Source: an uncultured Myxococcales bacterium
GTDB taxonomy: Bacteria; Myxococcota_A; Bradymonadia; UBA7976; UBA1532
Assembly (NCBI GenBank): GCA_937902595.1
Contig: CALELH010000620.1
Location: 1-43,553, forward strand
DNA length: 43,553 nt
Reading direction: 5' to 3'
Made by a program: the position numbers and the translations under genes. Position 1 is the stretch's first letter. Every line of letters starts with the position of its first letter. Positions 1 to 9,245 of this stretch are shown here, one piece after another. The notes under the pieces are model-generated. The model was not told the origin of the DNA, did no database searches, and saw nothing but the letters and a program-made list of their open reading frames with translations.

Positions 1-570
1 CATGAGCTCATGGGTGCCTTTTATGACGAGCGGGAGGATGGGGAGGTCCTCACGTATGGCGGCCAAGAAGGCCCCCATGCGGAACGCCTTAAGCTGTCCG
101 TCAACGCTCCGTGTACCCTCCGGGAAAAACAAGACGCTCGCCCCCTCCTCGACTACCCGGGACACATGCTCACCAATCTGCCTGTTCCTGTCTTTCGCGT
201 TCTTCCCTCTGTGCACCGGAATATGTCCGGCGTTTCGCAGATACCATCCACTGAAGGGCACGTTGAACAGCGTCGACTTCGCTAACCAACGAAAGTCACG
301 ATTCAGGAACGAACCAAGAACGAGGATATCCAGAGAGCTCAGATGATTCGCGACCATGATCGCTTGGCCTGTCTCTTCCAGACGTTCGCCATAGATTAGG
401 CTGAGGTTGATGTTCAACGCGTCAGACGATCCAGAACACCATCGATGCATACACCAATGGGTAAACGCCCGCATGCCAGGCAACCACCCAACGGCTGTCC
501 CCATGGTCCCATAGAAGACCGCCCGAGCGGACACCTGGCCCCAATTGTGTGCTGCACGAAGGTAATTCAC
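1..570 (-). CDS. 1-acyl-sn-glycerol-3-phosphate acyltransferase (PlsC/LPLAT family), C-terminus cut by window edge
   Basis: Manual reverse-strand translation from GTG at 570 stays open to the window edge: VNYLRAAHNWGQVSARAVFYGTMGTAVGW...GQAIMVANHLSSLDILVLGSFLNRDFRWLAK...GHIPVHRG...VLFFPEGTRSVDGQLKAFRMGAFLAAI. It has the NHxxxxD and FPEGTRS acyltransferase motifs. It is absent from the supplied ORF track, which shows only antisense ORFs here. Confidence 0.88.
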   Translation of the reverse strand, partial: MNYLRAAHNWGQVSARAVFYGTMGTAVGWLPGMRAFTHWCMHRWCSGSSDALNINLSLIYGERLEETGQAIMVANHLSSLDILVLGSFLNRDFRWLAKSTLFNVPFSGWYLRNAGHIPVHRGKNAKDRNRQIGEHVSRVVEEGASVLFFPEGTRSVDGQLKAFRMGAFLAAIREDLPILPLVIKGTHELM

Positions 571-771
571 TTGGCCGTCCAGGAAGCTCCAGAATAGAGA
601 CGCGTATGTTTACCGAATTCATTCTGGAATCGCCAGCCAGAGCCGCCGAATCATTGTCACAGTCAAGGAATGAGGCAACGGGCGACGCGTTTGTTTGGTC
701 TATAAGGTGCGACCAGGTCGCTGAGGAGAGGTTCAGATGTTGACCATCCTTTTGGGAGGAGAGAAGGTGGA

Positions 772-2811
772 TTGGTGAAGACGCTCGGTCCGTACAAGAT
801 CCTAAAGACCATCGCCATGGGTGGAATGGGTGAGGTGTACCTGGCTGCCCTAGAGCGTCATGGGGGCTTTGAGAAGCAAGTCGCGCTCAAGTGTGTGCTG
901 CCCAAACTTATGGCAGACGCTCGGTTCCTGGAGTTCTTCGAGCGAGAAGCCCGGTTGGCCGCGGTACTCACCCACAGGAACATCGTCCCGGTCTTTGACT
1001 TTGGGCGTGACCAGGGGCGAGCTTGGTTAGCCATGGAGTACGTCCATGGAGTTGACGTTAAGGCGGTCTATGACCACGTGTGCGGACCGGTTCCAACGGG
1101 CCTCGCTCTACAGATCGCTACGTCCTGTGCGCGTGCTCTCGACTACGCACATCGCGCCCGCGACTCACGGGGGCGCGCCCTCAACATCATTCATCGCGAT
1201 GTCTCACCACAGAACATCCTCCTGTCCTTTGAAGGCGATGTAAAGTTGGCGGACTTTGGCCTCGCCCAAGCGACAGCGCGAGAAAACCAAGAAGAAGGCA
1301 CGCTTAAGGGAAAGTTCGCATACATGAGCCCCGAGCAGGCTGAGGCCAGAGCCGTCGATGGCCGCAGCGACCAGTTTAGTTTGGCCATCGTGCTCTATGA
1401 GCTGCTCAGCGGTACCCGAGCTTTCTATACGGAAGAAGGCGCCCACACGATCCTAGCGAGAGTCGCTCAGGCTAATCTCTTGGCGCCACTCTCCGAGGTG
1501 GCTCCCGGCGTCAGCCCGACCATCGCTAAGGCCGTGAATCGAGCCCTCTCGAAAGACCGACGGGATCGCTTTCCCGACGCTGGAGCTTTCGCAGATGCGC
1601 TCCAAGACGCAGCGAATCTGAGCGGCGTCACCATCGGACAGCCCGAGGTGGGCACCTGGCTTAGGTCCATGTTTCCTGAACGGTCAGCGTCCCTGCGCAT
1701 GCGAACGGAGCAGACCGTCGAGTCGACGGCCGTCGCTGCTGATCCCATTACGCTCAATCGATATGGATCAGAGCATACGGCCGTCGCTGAGTCCCCTGTC
1801 CTCTCAACCCCCTCAGTAGATATCGGTCTTGAAAACACTGCGAGCGCCGAGCATCCACGCCCAGACACCCTAGATGAGCAGACCGAGGACGCCGGGGAAC
1901 GCACCCCATCGATAGAAGCCCCAGTCACAGAGATCTCCAATTCGGACTCTCCAAAGACCAGTCCACTCAGCCGAATACTCATTCCGCTGACGCTCATCGC
2001 AGGACTCGCCATGGGCGGCGTTTGGCTTTTAGACACGCAGACCTCCGATGCACCGCCCACAGAACCGAGAGCATCTGGCACCTCCAATCAAACGAACGGC
2101 GTCGCGGTCGCTCAAATCGCGAGGGACGCCTTCACTCCCAGGGAGCAACTCAAGGACGCATCCGCGCCCGCTCAGACACTCGCTGACCAAGGGCCGGCGG
2201 CGGACGCAGTCGTGCGTACAAATGAACTAGGAGGGCGCGCTCCGGAGGCCGTCATCGGCGCAAGCCCCTCTCTGAAAACAAAGGTAAAGTCCGCCTCGAA
2301 GCGGGCGAAGAAGACGAAACCAAGGACGCGAAAGAGAGGCAGACCGCGAACCGTTCAGGCGACACCTCGCGCCAAGGCACCTCCAGTCCCAAAGCCAATT
2401 AAGGTCGACGCCGGCCTCGACTCGATCAAAGCGGCGCCTAAGACCCCGGCCATCGCGGTGATCCCACCGAGCCCCCCCCCTCTAAAGGGTCTACGCATCC
2501 GCATTGAGGAGGCGCAGGCGAAGATCCGCGGCGCCGCGCTCCGAGAGGGTTGGTATCAGATCACGAAGCGCGCCGCGCTGGCCACGATCGCGACAGGGCA
2601 AGGACCCAAGGTCAAGGTGCGCGCGGTCACGCGGAGCGGAGTCCCCTACGTAACCTTCGGTTCAACCCCCTACGGAGTTCTTTCTATCAATGGTGAAGAC
2701 AAGGGACCCATCCCTGGACCTCCAACGCGGTTGGCGACAGGGCGAATCAAAGTGGAAGTTCGAGCAAAAGATGGAAGCCGGACCCACTTCATACTCAACA
2801 TCGCCGACTGA
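772..2811 (+). CDS. Membrane Ser/Thr protein kinase with C-terminal PEGA-like domain
   Basis: GGMGEVYLA glycine loop, VALK, HRDVSPQNILL, DFGLA, APE-like YMSPEQAEA. TM segment ILIPLTLIAGLAMGGVWLL, then PEGA-like VTFGSTPYGVLSINGEDKGPIPGPP. TTG start preceded by gggaggagagaagg. Confidence 0.93.
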   Translation: MVKTLGPYKILKTIAMGGMGEVYLAALERHGGFEKQVALKCVLPKLMADARFLEFFEREARLAAVLTHRNIVPVFDFGRDQGRAWLAMEYVHGVDVKAVYDHVCGPVPTGLALQIATSCARALDYAHRARDSRGRALNIIHRDVSPQNILLSFEGDVKLADFGLAQATARENQEEGTLKGKFAYMSPEQAEARAVDGRSDQFSLAIVLYELLSGTRAFYTEEGAHTILARVAQANLLAPLSEVAPGVSPTIAKAVNRALSKDRRDRFPDAGAFADALQDAANLSGVTIGQPEVGTWLRSMFPERSASLRMRTEQTVESTAVAADPITLNRYGSEHTAVAESPVLSTPSVDIGLENTASAEHPRPDTLDEQTEDAGERTPSIEAPVTEISNSDSPKTSPLSRILIPLTLIAGLAMGGVWLLDTQTSDAPPTEPRASGTSNQTNGVAVAQIARDAFTPREQLKDASAPAQTLADQGPAADAVVRTNELGGRAPEAVIGASPSLKTKVKSASKRAKKTKPRTRKRGRPRTVQATPRAKAPPVPKPIKVDAGLDSIKAAPKTPAIAVIPPSPPPLKGLRIRIEEAQAKIRGAALREGWYQITKRAALATIATGQGPKVKVRAVTRSGVPYVTFGSTPYGVLSINGEDKGPIPGPPTRLATGRIKVEVRAKDGSRTHFILNIAD

Positions 2812-2918
2812 CAAGCTAGGTTGACAGTGACAAGTAAACTTTACACCGTGCCCGTATATTTCAGGACCGCGTCTTCGAGACATAGGGGGATTTGGCCCTG
2901 GCCGGCAGAAGACTCGTG

Positions 2919-2933
2919 TGGCACGAAGGTTGC
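2919..2933 (+). promoter_or_regulatory. Sigma-54 (RpoN) -24/-12 promoter
   Basis: TGGCAC-gaagg-TTGC: exact TGGCAC-N5-TTGC core, about 35 nt upstream of the TTG start at 2968. Confidence 0.65.
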
Positions 2934-2967
2934 GATCTATACTTGAGGTACCCCTGGAGGTGAGCAC

Positions 2968-5457
2968 TTGAGATATGTCCTTACATTCGTCGTATTGGCG
3001 TTCACTTTGGCGGGATGTCCCCAGCCAAAGCAGTCAAACACGCGAGTGACACCTCCCCCAAGCGGGCAGGGACATTTCACGACTGACGATGGCGTGCGGT
3101 TGACTCTGTTTACGCCTATGGGTCGGATCAAATATGGCGAGACCAAGAGCGGAACTATCGCCGCAGGTGGCCTCACCGGGTTTGTCGTCGCGGCGAACCC
3201 TGGCGACCGCCCGGTCTTCACCCTAAGAAGCCGCAGCTCTGGCACCTTCAGCGTAACTGCATACGGCCCACGGTCTTCGACGGGCCTGTGGGGCGATCAC
3301 AGCTCAACGAAGAGCGGCGCCGCGCCCACCATATTGGAGACTTGGATGCCCACCTCTAGCGGAGATCACTTTGTTCTCCTCAGAGTGTTCGGCGCAGCGA
3401 GCGCAGACATCGAGGTCACCGTCACCTGTGAAGGCTGCGCTCCGCCTGAATGCGAGGCCCTAGACGCGTGTAACGTCTACTGCCCGGATGGCCTGGTCCA
3501 CGACGATGATGGCTGCTTAGGCTGCACATGCTCCGGCGCCACCTGTCCATCCACCGGATGTCAGGGAGACGGCCTATGTGTTTTTCCTTGTGGCCGTGGG
3601 ACCTGCCCCGATGGAGACACCTGCATCGGCGGGCAATGTGAACAGGGCAGCGAACTGTGCGGTGTCGAGCGGTGCGAGCGAGGAAAAGCATGCGTCGACG
3701 GCGAATGCAGGCCGACCGCCTTTGAATGCAAAGATCCCACGGATACCTGTCGTGAAAGATGCCCTGATGATCTACGCCCGGTCTGCGCGGTAGTGGAAGA
3801 TCGCCGTCAGACCTTTACCAATCGCTGCGAAGCAGAATGCGGAGGTGCGGAGGCGATCATGGACGGCCGGTGTGAATCTGGATGCGGGCCGATGAACCCA
3901 TGCGACGAAGGCCTTGAGTGCGTGCGCGGCCAGTGCAGACCCAGGGAGTGTGAATGCCCGAACCCAAGTGAAGACATGCGTGTCTGCGGACGGTCCGGTG
4001 CCACGCACCCATCTGCCTGCCACGCTCAATGCGCCGAGGACCCCGTCGCTTACCGTGGCGAGTGCGGAGAAAACTCATGTGAGTCGTCGGCTGATTGTCA
4101 ATTTGATCAGGCGTGCATCCCCGTGCTTCGCGGTTCGACAAACCGAGGAAGAATGTGTGATCCCGAATCTGATCCTGACTGTATTTTGCAGTGTCGACCA
4201 TTGCCGAGATGCAGCACCAACGAGCCATGTCCACGACGACAGCAGGCGTCACTGGGCTGCTATCCGGTCACCTCAGACGTCGGAATCTGCCTGCCGACCT
4301 GCAACGTCCAGGACCCGAGCGCCTGCCGCTTTGGTCATTGCGCCTCAATCTTGCACCGGCGTGGTCGTGAGGTCGCCGCGGAGGGCATCTGCCTCCCACA
4401 GTGCGAGAGTGATGAGCAATGTCCAGGAAGCCTACGATGCTTGCCTGATCTCAGCGGAACGCGAGTCTGCCAGACCTGCGCGTGCGGCAACTTCCCGAGC
4501 GAGCAGGTCTGTACGGGCCGAGGTATATTCGAGAACAGGTGTCTCGCCCTGTGCGCCGGACTAGGCAGCGAGGCCGTGTCACGGCCCATCGACCGAGAGG
4601 TCTGTGACAGCCGCGACAATGATTGCGACGGAAGGATCGACGAGGACATCGCTCGCAGAGCGTGTGGTCAAGACGTGGGAGAATGCCGAGCGGGCGTCCA
4701 AGAGTGTACGGCTGACGGAGAGTGGTCAGCCTGTGTTCGCTCCGTCGGGCCAAGAGATGAGGTATGCGACGGTCTTGATAATGATTGCGATGGACATGTG
4801 GATGAAGCCAACGATCTATGCCCAAACGGAGAGCCTTGTCCTCGACCAGACCATGTTCCTTTAGCCCGAGACTGTGGGATCGATAGCGATAATCCGCTGT
4901 GTGGCCAAGGTCGGCAAGAGTGCGTAAATGGATCCTGGAGCCAGTGTGTGAGCTTCCAAGCCCCCTCCCGTGAGATCTGCGACGAGATCGACAATGACTG
5001 CGACGGTCGCGTCGACGAGGCGGCCGACGGTAACGGCGCTGGCCCAGACAACTCGGGGTGCGGAAATCCACAGAATCCCTGTCAGGCGTGCCCCACCGAC
5101 TGGCGTCCCGTCTGCAGCCGCGACGGAACCGTCTATGCCAATGAGTGCGAGGTACGCTGCGCCGACGGGGTAGACGCGCTGCAGCCTCTCCAGCGCTGCT
5201 ATGGGCTGGCTGAAGAGCTCCCTGTGCGCTGTAGAGCCGATAATCAATGTCGCCAAATGGGTCGAGATGGTCAGCTTTGTCTCAATGTAGACGCAGGGGC
5301 GGACGCCTTCGCAGACGTGAGCGCACCGCTCTCTGAGTGGGCGGAGTGCCTCGCCAACACTGGAACATGTGCGTGCGCGGCGAATCGCTGCGGTTTCATC
5401 GCCACAGCCCAGACACGCCGCTGCCTACCCATGGCGCAAGTAGCACCAATGGACTAG
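2968..5457 (+). CDS. Secreted Cys-rich lipoprotein with Kazal-like modules and three MopE-like DNDCDG motifs
   Basis: Lipoprotein signal LTFVVLAFTLAGC. Kazal-like segments RPVCAVVEDRRQTFTNRCEAEC and RPVCSRDGTVYANECEVRCA. MopE-like DNDCDGRIDEDI, DNDCDGHVDEAN and DNDCDGRVDEAA. Confidence 0.85.
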   Translation: MRYVLTFVVLAFTLAGCPQPKQSNTRVTPPPSGQGHFTTDDGVRLTLFTPMGRIKYGETKSGTIAAGGLTGFVVAANPGDRPVFTLRSRSSGTFSVTAYGPRSSTGLWGDHSSTKSGAAPTILETWMPTSSGDHFVLLRVFGAASADIEVTVTCEGCAPPECEALDACNVYCPDGLVHDDDGCLGCTCSGATCPSTGCQGDGLCVFPCGRGTCPDGDTCIGGQCEQGSELCGVERCERGKACVDGECRPTAFECKDPTDTCRERCPDDLRPVCAVVEDRRQTFTNRCEAECGGAEAIMDGRCESGCGPMNPCDEGLECVRGQCRPRECECPNPSEDMRVCGRSGATHPSACHAQCAEDPVAYRGECGENSCESSADCQFDQACIPVLRGSTNRGRMCDPESDPDCILQCRPLPRCSTNEPCPRRQQASLGCYPVTSDVGICLPTCNVQDPSACRFGHCASILHRRGREVAAEGICLPQCESDEQCPGSLRCLPDLSGTRVCQTCACGNFPSEQVCTGRGIFENRCLALCAGLGSEAVSRPIDREVCDSRDNDCDGRIDEDIARRACGQDVGECRAGVQECTADGEWSACVRSVGPRDEVCDGLDNDCDGHVDEANDLCPNGEPCPRPDHVPLARDCGIDSDNPLCGQGRQECVNGSWSQCVSFQAPSREICDEIDNDCDGRVDEAADGNGAGPDNSGCGNPQNPCQACPTDWRPVCSRDGTVYANECEVRCADGVDALQPLQRCYGLAEELPVRCRADNQCRQMGRDGQLCLNVDAGADAFADVSAPLSEWAECLANTGTCACAANRCGFIATAQTRRCLPMAQVAPMD

Positions 5458-5463
5458 GTCCTC

Positions 5464-6336
5464 TTAGACCTCTAATACGGTGTTGTCGATCAAGCGCGTC
5501 GCTCCAAAGCGGACAGCTAAGGCGATGAGCGCGTCTCCAGCGCAGTCGACCTCAATGGGCTCGAGGGACACCGCATCGACCACCTGAATATAGTCAATCT
5601 CGGCGCTGGGGCGGGTCTTGATGACGTCGGCGACGGCCTGCCTTAGAGTCCCAGCGCTGCGCTCCCCTTTCTGCCAAGCTGATCGAGCCTGAGCTAACCC
5701 TTCGGAGAGCGAGAGAGCCTCCCGCCGGTGCTCCTTGCTCAAATAAGCGTTACGACTGCTGAGCGCGAGTCCGTCTGACTCTCGGACGATGGGACCCGCG
5801 AGGATCTCCACCGGGATATCCAGGTCCTGGACCATCCGCCTAATGATGGCGAGCTGCTGGTAATCTTTTTGGCCGAAGACCGCGAGGTCGCACCCCACGA
5901 TATTGAGCAGCTTCGCGACGACCGTACAGACTCCACTGAAGTGGCTCGGGCGACTCTCACCGCAGAGACCCTTGGCGAGAGCGCCGGCATGAATGCTCGT
6001 TTGAGCATCTTCGGAATACATCTCCGATACCGACGGTAAGAAGACCGCGGCACACCCTGCGCTGCGTGCCTTCCTTAGATCACCCTCTATATCTCTTGGG
6101 TACGCGTCTAGGTCCTCGTTTGGTGCGAACTGAGTGGGGTTCACAAAGATGCTCGCTAAGACGACCTCGGACCGCTCCGTCGCCATCCTGATCAGGCTCA
6201 GATGACCTTCATGGAGATATCCCATGGTCGGAACAAACCCAATGGTATGGCCTGCCGCTCTTTGAGCCTGGCGCCAAACCTTGACGTCGGCCTTGGTCTC
6301 CAAGACAAGCAGGCCATCTGGAATGCGAACAGTCAC
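5464..6336 (-). CDS. panC: Pantothenate synthetase
   Basis: GFVPTMGYLHEGHLSLIRMA, SIFVNPTQFAPNEDLDAYPR, FGQKDYQQLAIIRRMV, SSRNAYLS. Confidence 0.97.
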   Translation of the reverse strand: MTVRIPDGLLVLETKADVKVWRQAQRAAGHTIGFVPTMGYLHEGHLSLIRMATERSEVVLASIFVNPTQFAPNEDLDAYPRDIEGDLRKARSAGCAAVFLPSVSEMYSEDAQTSIHAGALAKGLCGESRPSHFSGVCTVVAKLLNIVGCDLAVFGQKDYQQLAIIRRMVQDLDIPVEILAGPIVRESDGLALSSRNAYLSKEHRREALSLSEGLAQARSAWQKGERSAGTLRQAVADVIKTRPSAEIDYIQVVDAVSLEPIEVDCAGDALIALAVRFGATRLIDNTVLEV

Positions 6337-6347
6337 AAGGATCTATC

Positions 6348-7148
6348 TTAGTGATGGCTGTGGGCGAGGCTGGGAAAAGATCCCTCACGGACCTCGTCAG
6401 CGTACTCATTGAGTGCACCGACGACCGCGTCATTGAGGTTCACATACTTCTTTAGAAACTTTGGATTAAAGCGCTCATCCAGCCCAAGCAGATCGTAGAG
6501 GACAAGCACCTGGCCACTGCAGGCGCCGCCAGCACCGATCCCGATCGTGGGGATCTCTAGGCCCTCGGTGACTTCTGCAGCCAGTGTGGCAGGGATCCCC
6601 TCCAAGACGACCGCATAGGCGCCCGCCTCCTGAAGAGCGTGAGCGTCTTGCTTAAGTCGCTCAGCTGCGTTGAGGGTTCGGCCCTGGATTCGATAGCCGC
6701 CAAACTGATGTACGGACTGCGGTGTGAGGCCGAGATGCCCCATCACAGGTATACCGGCTCGAGTCATACGCGCCACCAGCTCGGCGTATTGCAGACCGCC
6801 CTCTAGTTTGACCGCCTGAACGCCGCCTTCCTTCATTAGACGCGCCGCGTTCGCGAGCGCCTCATCTTCGCTTCCTTGATAGGTCCCAAAGGGGAGGTCA
6901 CCGACCAAATGTGCTTTCGATGATCCACGCGCGACGGCTCTACAATGGTAGATCACCTCGTCTAGGGTCACAGGAAGGGTGTGCTCATGTCCCTGGATCA
7001 CCATACCCAGGGAGTCGCCGATCAAGATCGCGTCGACCGCGGACTGATCGACCAGTCGCGCAAAGGTCGCGTCATAGCAGGTCACCATGACCAACTTACG
7101 CTCCTGCTCGCGCCAATTGCGGATCTGTCGAGTTGTTACTCTGCTCAT
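6348..7148 (-). CDS. panB: 3-methyl-2-oxobutanoate hydroxymethyltransferase
   Basis: VTCYDATFARLVD, ILIGDSLGMVIQGHEHTLPVTLDEV, DLPFGTYQ, VKLEGG, GHLGLTPQSVHQFGGYRIQG, GIGAG. Confidence 0.97.
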   Translation of the reverse strand: MSRVTTRQIRNWREQERKLVMVTCYDATFARLVDQSAVDAILIGDSLGMVIQGHEHTLPVTLDEVIYHCRAVARGSSKAHLVGDLPFGTYQGSEDEALANAARLMKEGGVQAVKLEGGLQYAELVARMTRAGIPVMGHLGLTPQSVHQFGGYRIQGRTLNAAERLKQDAHALQEAGAYAVVLEGIPATLAAEVTEGLEIPTIGIGAGGACSGQVLVLYDLLGLDERFNPKFLKKYVNLNDAVVGALNEYADEVREGSFPSLAHSHH

Positions 7149-7367
7149 CGTGCTCCCTCTCGTCCCGGGCTCACATGGCTCCAGGCAATCAGGTTATAGG
7201 TGCAACTGCCAACCAGTGATCCGAATGCACCCCCTCTACTGAGGTGGACGCTTCGACCTGCTGCCCATATGGGGAGAGGCAATCTAGTTAAACGTACCGC
7301 GATTCCAACGATGAACCAAACTCATCGGTATTCTCGCGTCCGCCGAGAAGCCGCGTATACTTCAGTG

Positions 7368-7745
7368 ATGAGGTATTATGCAATCTTTCTATTGCTTGGA
7401 TTGGTCTCGTCGTGTGGTGGTCGGCAGATGGCGCATCCCCGAAGCGCAGCGCTTTTGGACTCTGGAGAGGGCGTATTTACCATGCGTTACAATCCATCGG
7501 AGAGCCTCGCTGACCGACCGGAACTCGCCGCGGAGATCAGCTTTGGCGATCGATGGGAGCGCGTCTCTATCGAGGACGCATCCGAGAGTGGAACTCTCTC
7601 CCAACAGCTCCTGCAGAGTATGAGTGAAGCGCCGGGCAGAGCTGTTCGAGTGCGCGGGGACCTGCTGACGCGGCAGGTCCGCTGGGGACAAGGCCACTCC
7701 AGCCGCGTCTTGATCATCTTAGAGCTCACGCCACCGGAAGAGTGA
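7368..7745 (+). CDS. Small hypothetical lipoprotein
   Basis: ATG at 7368 gives MRYYAIFLLLGLVSSCGGRQ, a lipobox signal peptide. The ORF track's longer start at 7200 is less likely. Confidence 0.65.
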   Translation: MRYYAIFLLLGLVSSCGGRQMAHPRSAALLDSGEGVFTMRYNPSESLADRPELAAEISFGDRWERVSIEDASESGTLSQQLLQSMSEAPGRAVRVRGDLLTRQVRWGQGHSSRVLIILELTPPEE

Positions 7746-7890
7746 GACGTAAGGTCAGCTCACCGCTACAGAGACCTCTCTGAAAGACTCGAAGCGGACC
7801 GCCTCAAAGAACTGAACACACGCATCTTGAATTTAGCGTCCGCTTGGTGGAATCATTCGCCGAGAATTTCTACTCAATGAGAAGGTAAAC

Positions 7891-8502
7891 ATGTCTGATA
7901 AGACCCATCCCCTCGACCAGCTCGGGCAGGCAAACGAAGAATCATATCACCGCAGCCAAGACGCAGCCCTGATCGATGAGCTCCGCAAGCGGCTTCAGAA
8001 TGAAGCGCAGGTCGAGTCCATCAAGGCGGAGACCGGCGTCGCCGATGACGCCGTACTCGCTCGACTCGCAGAGCTGGGAATCACCTCTGAGATGGTCCCC
8101 GTACTGCATTTGGTCCCGCTCTTTGATGTCGCCTGGGCTGATGGAGAAGTTCAGGACGGCGAGCGCGTCCTGTTGAATGAGGCCGCAACGGCAACGGGCA
8201 TCACTGAAGGCCCAGCGAGGGCGTTGTTCGAAAAAATGCTCTCGGAGCCACCCGACGCAAAGCTCGTCGCGGCGTCAATGGCGTTCATATCTAGCCTCCT
8301 GCATGTCCTCCCGGAGGGCGAGGCAGAGGCCGCTAAGAACAACCTCATTGACCTATCTCTCCGCGTCGCAGACGCCTGTGGTGGCGTGTTCGGGCTTTGG
8401 GGACGTATCGAAGAGAGTGAGCGGTCAGCGCTTAACCGGGTCGCTGAGCGCCTCTCTGCTGGGCACCCTGACGCGGCCAAATCTCTACTCGATCGACTCT
8501 AA
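7891..8502 (+). CDS. TerB-like (tellurite-resistance fold) acidic protein
   Basis: VLHLVPLFDVAWADGEVQDGERVLLNEAATATGI matches the TerB-type 'AWADGxxxxxE' signature. Confidence 0.7.
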   Translation: MSDKTHPLDQLGQANEESYHRSQDAALIDELRKRLQNEAQVESIKAETGVADDAVLARLAELGITSEMVPVLHLVPLFDVAWADGEVQDGERVLLNEAATATGITEGPARALFEKMLSEPPDAKLVAASMAFISSLLHVLPEGEAEAAKNNLIDLSLRVADACGGVFGLWGRIEESERSALNRVAERLSAGHPDAAKSLLDRL

Positions 8503-8507
8503 GACCG

Positions 8508-9245
8508 ATGCGATCAGGCCGAGAGTTCGCCCGGTCGCGAGGCGTCACCGTTAAACGTGGTGAGCGGGTCTCGCGCTTCGGTGATGGATGGCTCATCGCC
8601 GACCGGGCTGGATTCAAACCATGTCCATGGGCATTTGAGGTCGCGGAGTTCTCGCCGGCCGCTCAGGCCGATCGTGTCCTCGATTTGGGCACAGGGACCG
8701 GCGCCTTGCTGGTGGCCCTGAACCAAGTGTATCCATCTCTGGGCGAGTGCGTTGGCCTCGAGCTAGACCCAAACACCGCGGACCAAGCTCAGCGAAACCT
8801 CACCCTCCTCGGCGTGGATGACTTCACAGTAGAAGTCTGCGATCTCAGAGTGGCCTCAAGCACCCAAGGGTTCGATCTCGTGGTCGCGAATCCCCCATTC
8901 TATCCAAGTGGCTGGGGCCGAGTGAGCGAAGACAGCGCGAAGGCCCGGGCGACCCACGCACTCTATGGAGACGTCAATGACTTCGCTGAGGTCGCTGCGC
9001 GCTCGGTAAAGCCCGATGGAAACGTGGTCTTCGTCTTCGATGGCGGTCGCGTCCGAGATGTCCTGGTGGCCTTCTCTCGAGCGCGCTTGGTGACACACGC
9101 GATTCGCTTCTTGGAGGATGACCGAGGTCAGTATGCTCGAGTGCTGGTCCTGGGTGGGCCCACAGGTGATGGAGTGATGGTTGAACGACGTGCGTATACG
9201 GATCAAATAGTCGCCGCGGCCAAGGACAGGCCCGGGCAAGATTAG
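8508..9245 (+). CDS. SAM-dependent N6-adenine methyltransferase, TrmN6-like
   Basis: VLDLGTGTGALLVAL (SAM motif I) and FDLVVANPPFYPSGWGR (NPPF motif typical of TrmN6/small MTases). Confidence 0.82.
   Translation: MRSGREFARSRGVTVKRGERVSRFGDGWLIADRAGFKPCPWAFEVAEFSPAAQADRVLDLGTGTGALLVALNQVYPSLGECVGLELDPNTADQAQRNLTLLGVDDFTVEVCDLRVASSTQGFDLVVANPPFYPSGWGRVSEDSAKARATHALYGDVNDFAEVAARSVKPDGNVVFVFDGGRVRDVLVAFSRARLVTHAIRFLEDDRGQYARVLVLGGPTGDGVMVERRAYTDQIVAAAKDRPGQD

Noticed and set aside
1467-2087. 206-aa reverse ORF opposite the kinase gene
   Set aside because: Antisense to a well-supported kinase/linker coding region; Ser/Ala-rich low-complexity translation with no motif.
4451-5071. 206-aa reverse ORF rich in Arg/His/Ser
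   Set aside because: Shadow ORF of the DNDCDG-rich coding strand; composition is an artefact of the sense codons.
5453-5471. AGGTC-ctctta-GACCT mini-palindrome between convergent stops
   Set aside because: Five-base stem without a T-tract; too weak to call a terminator.
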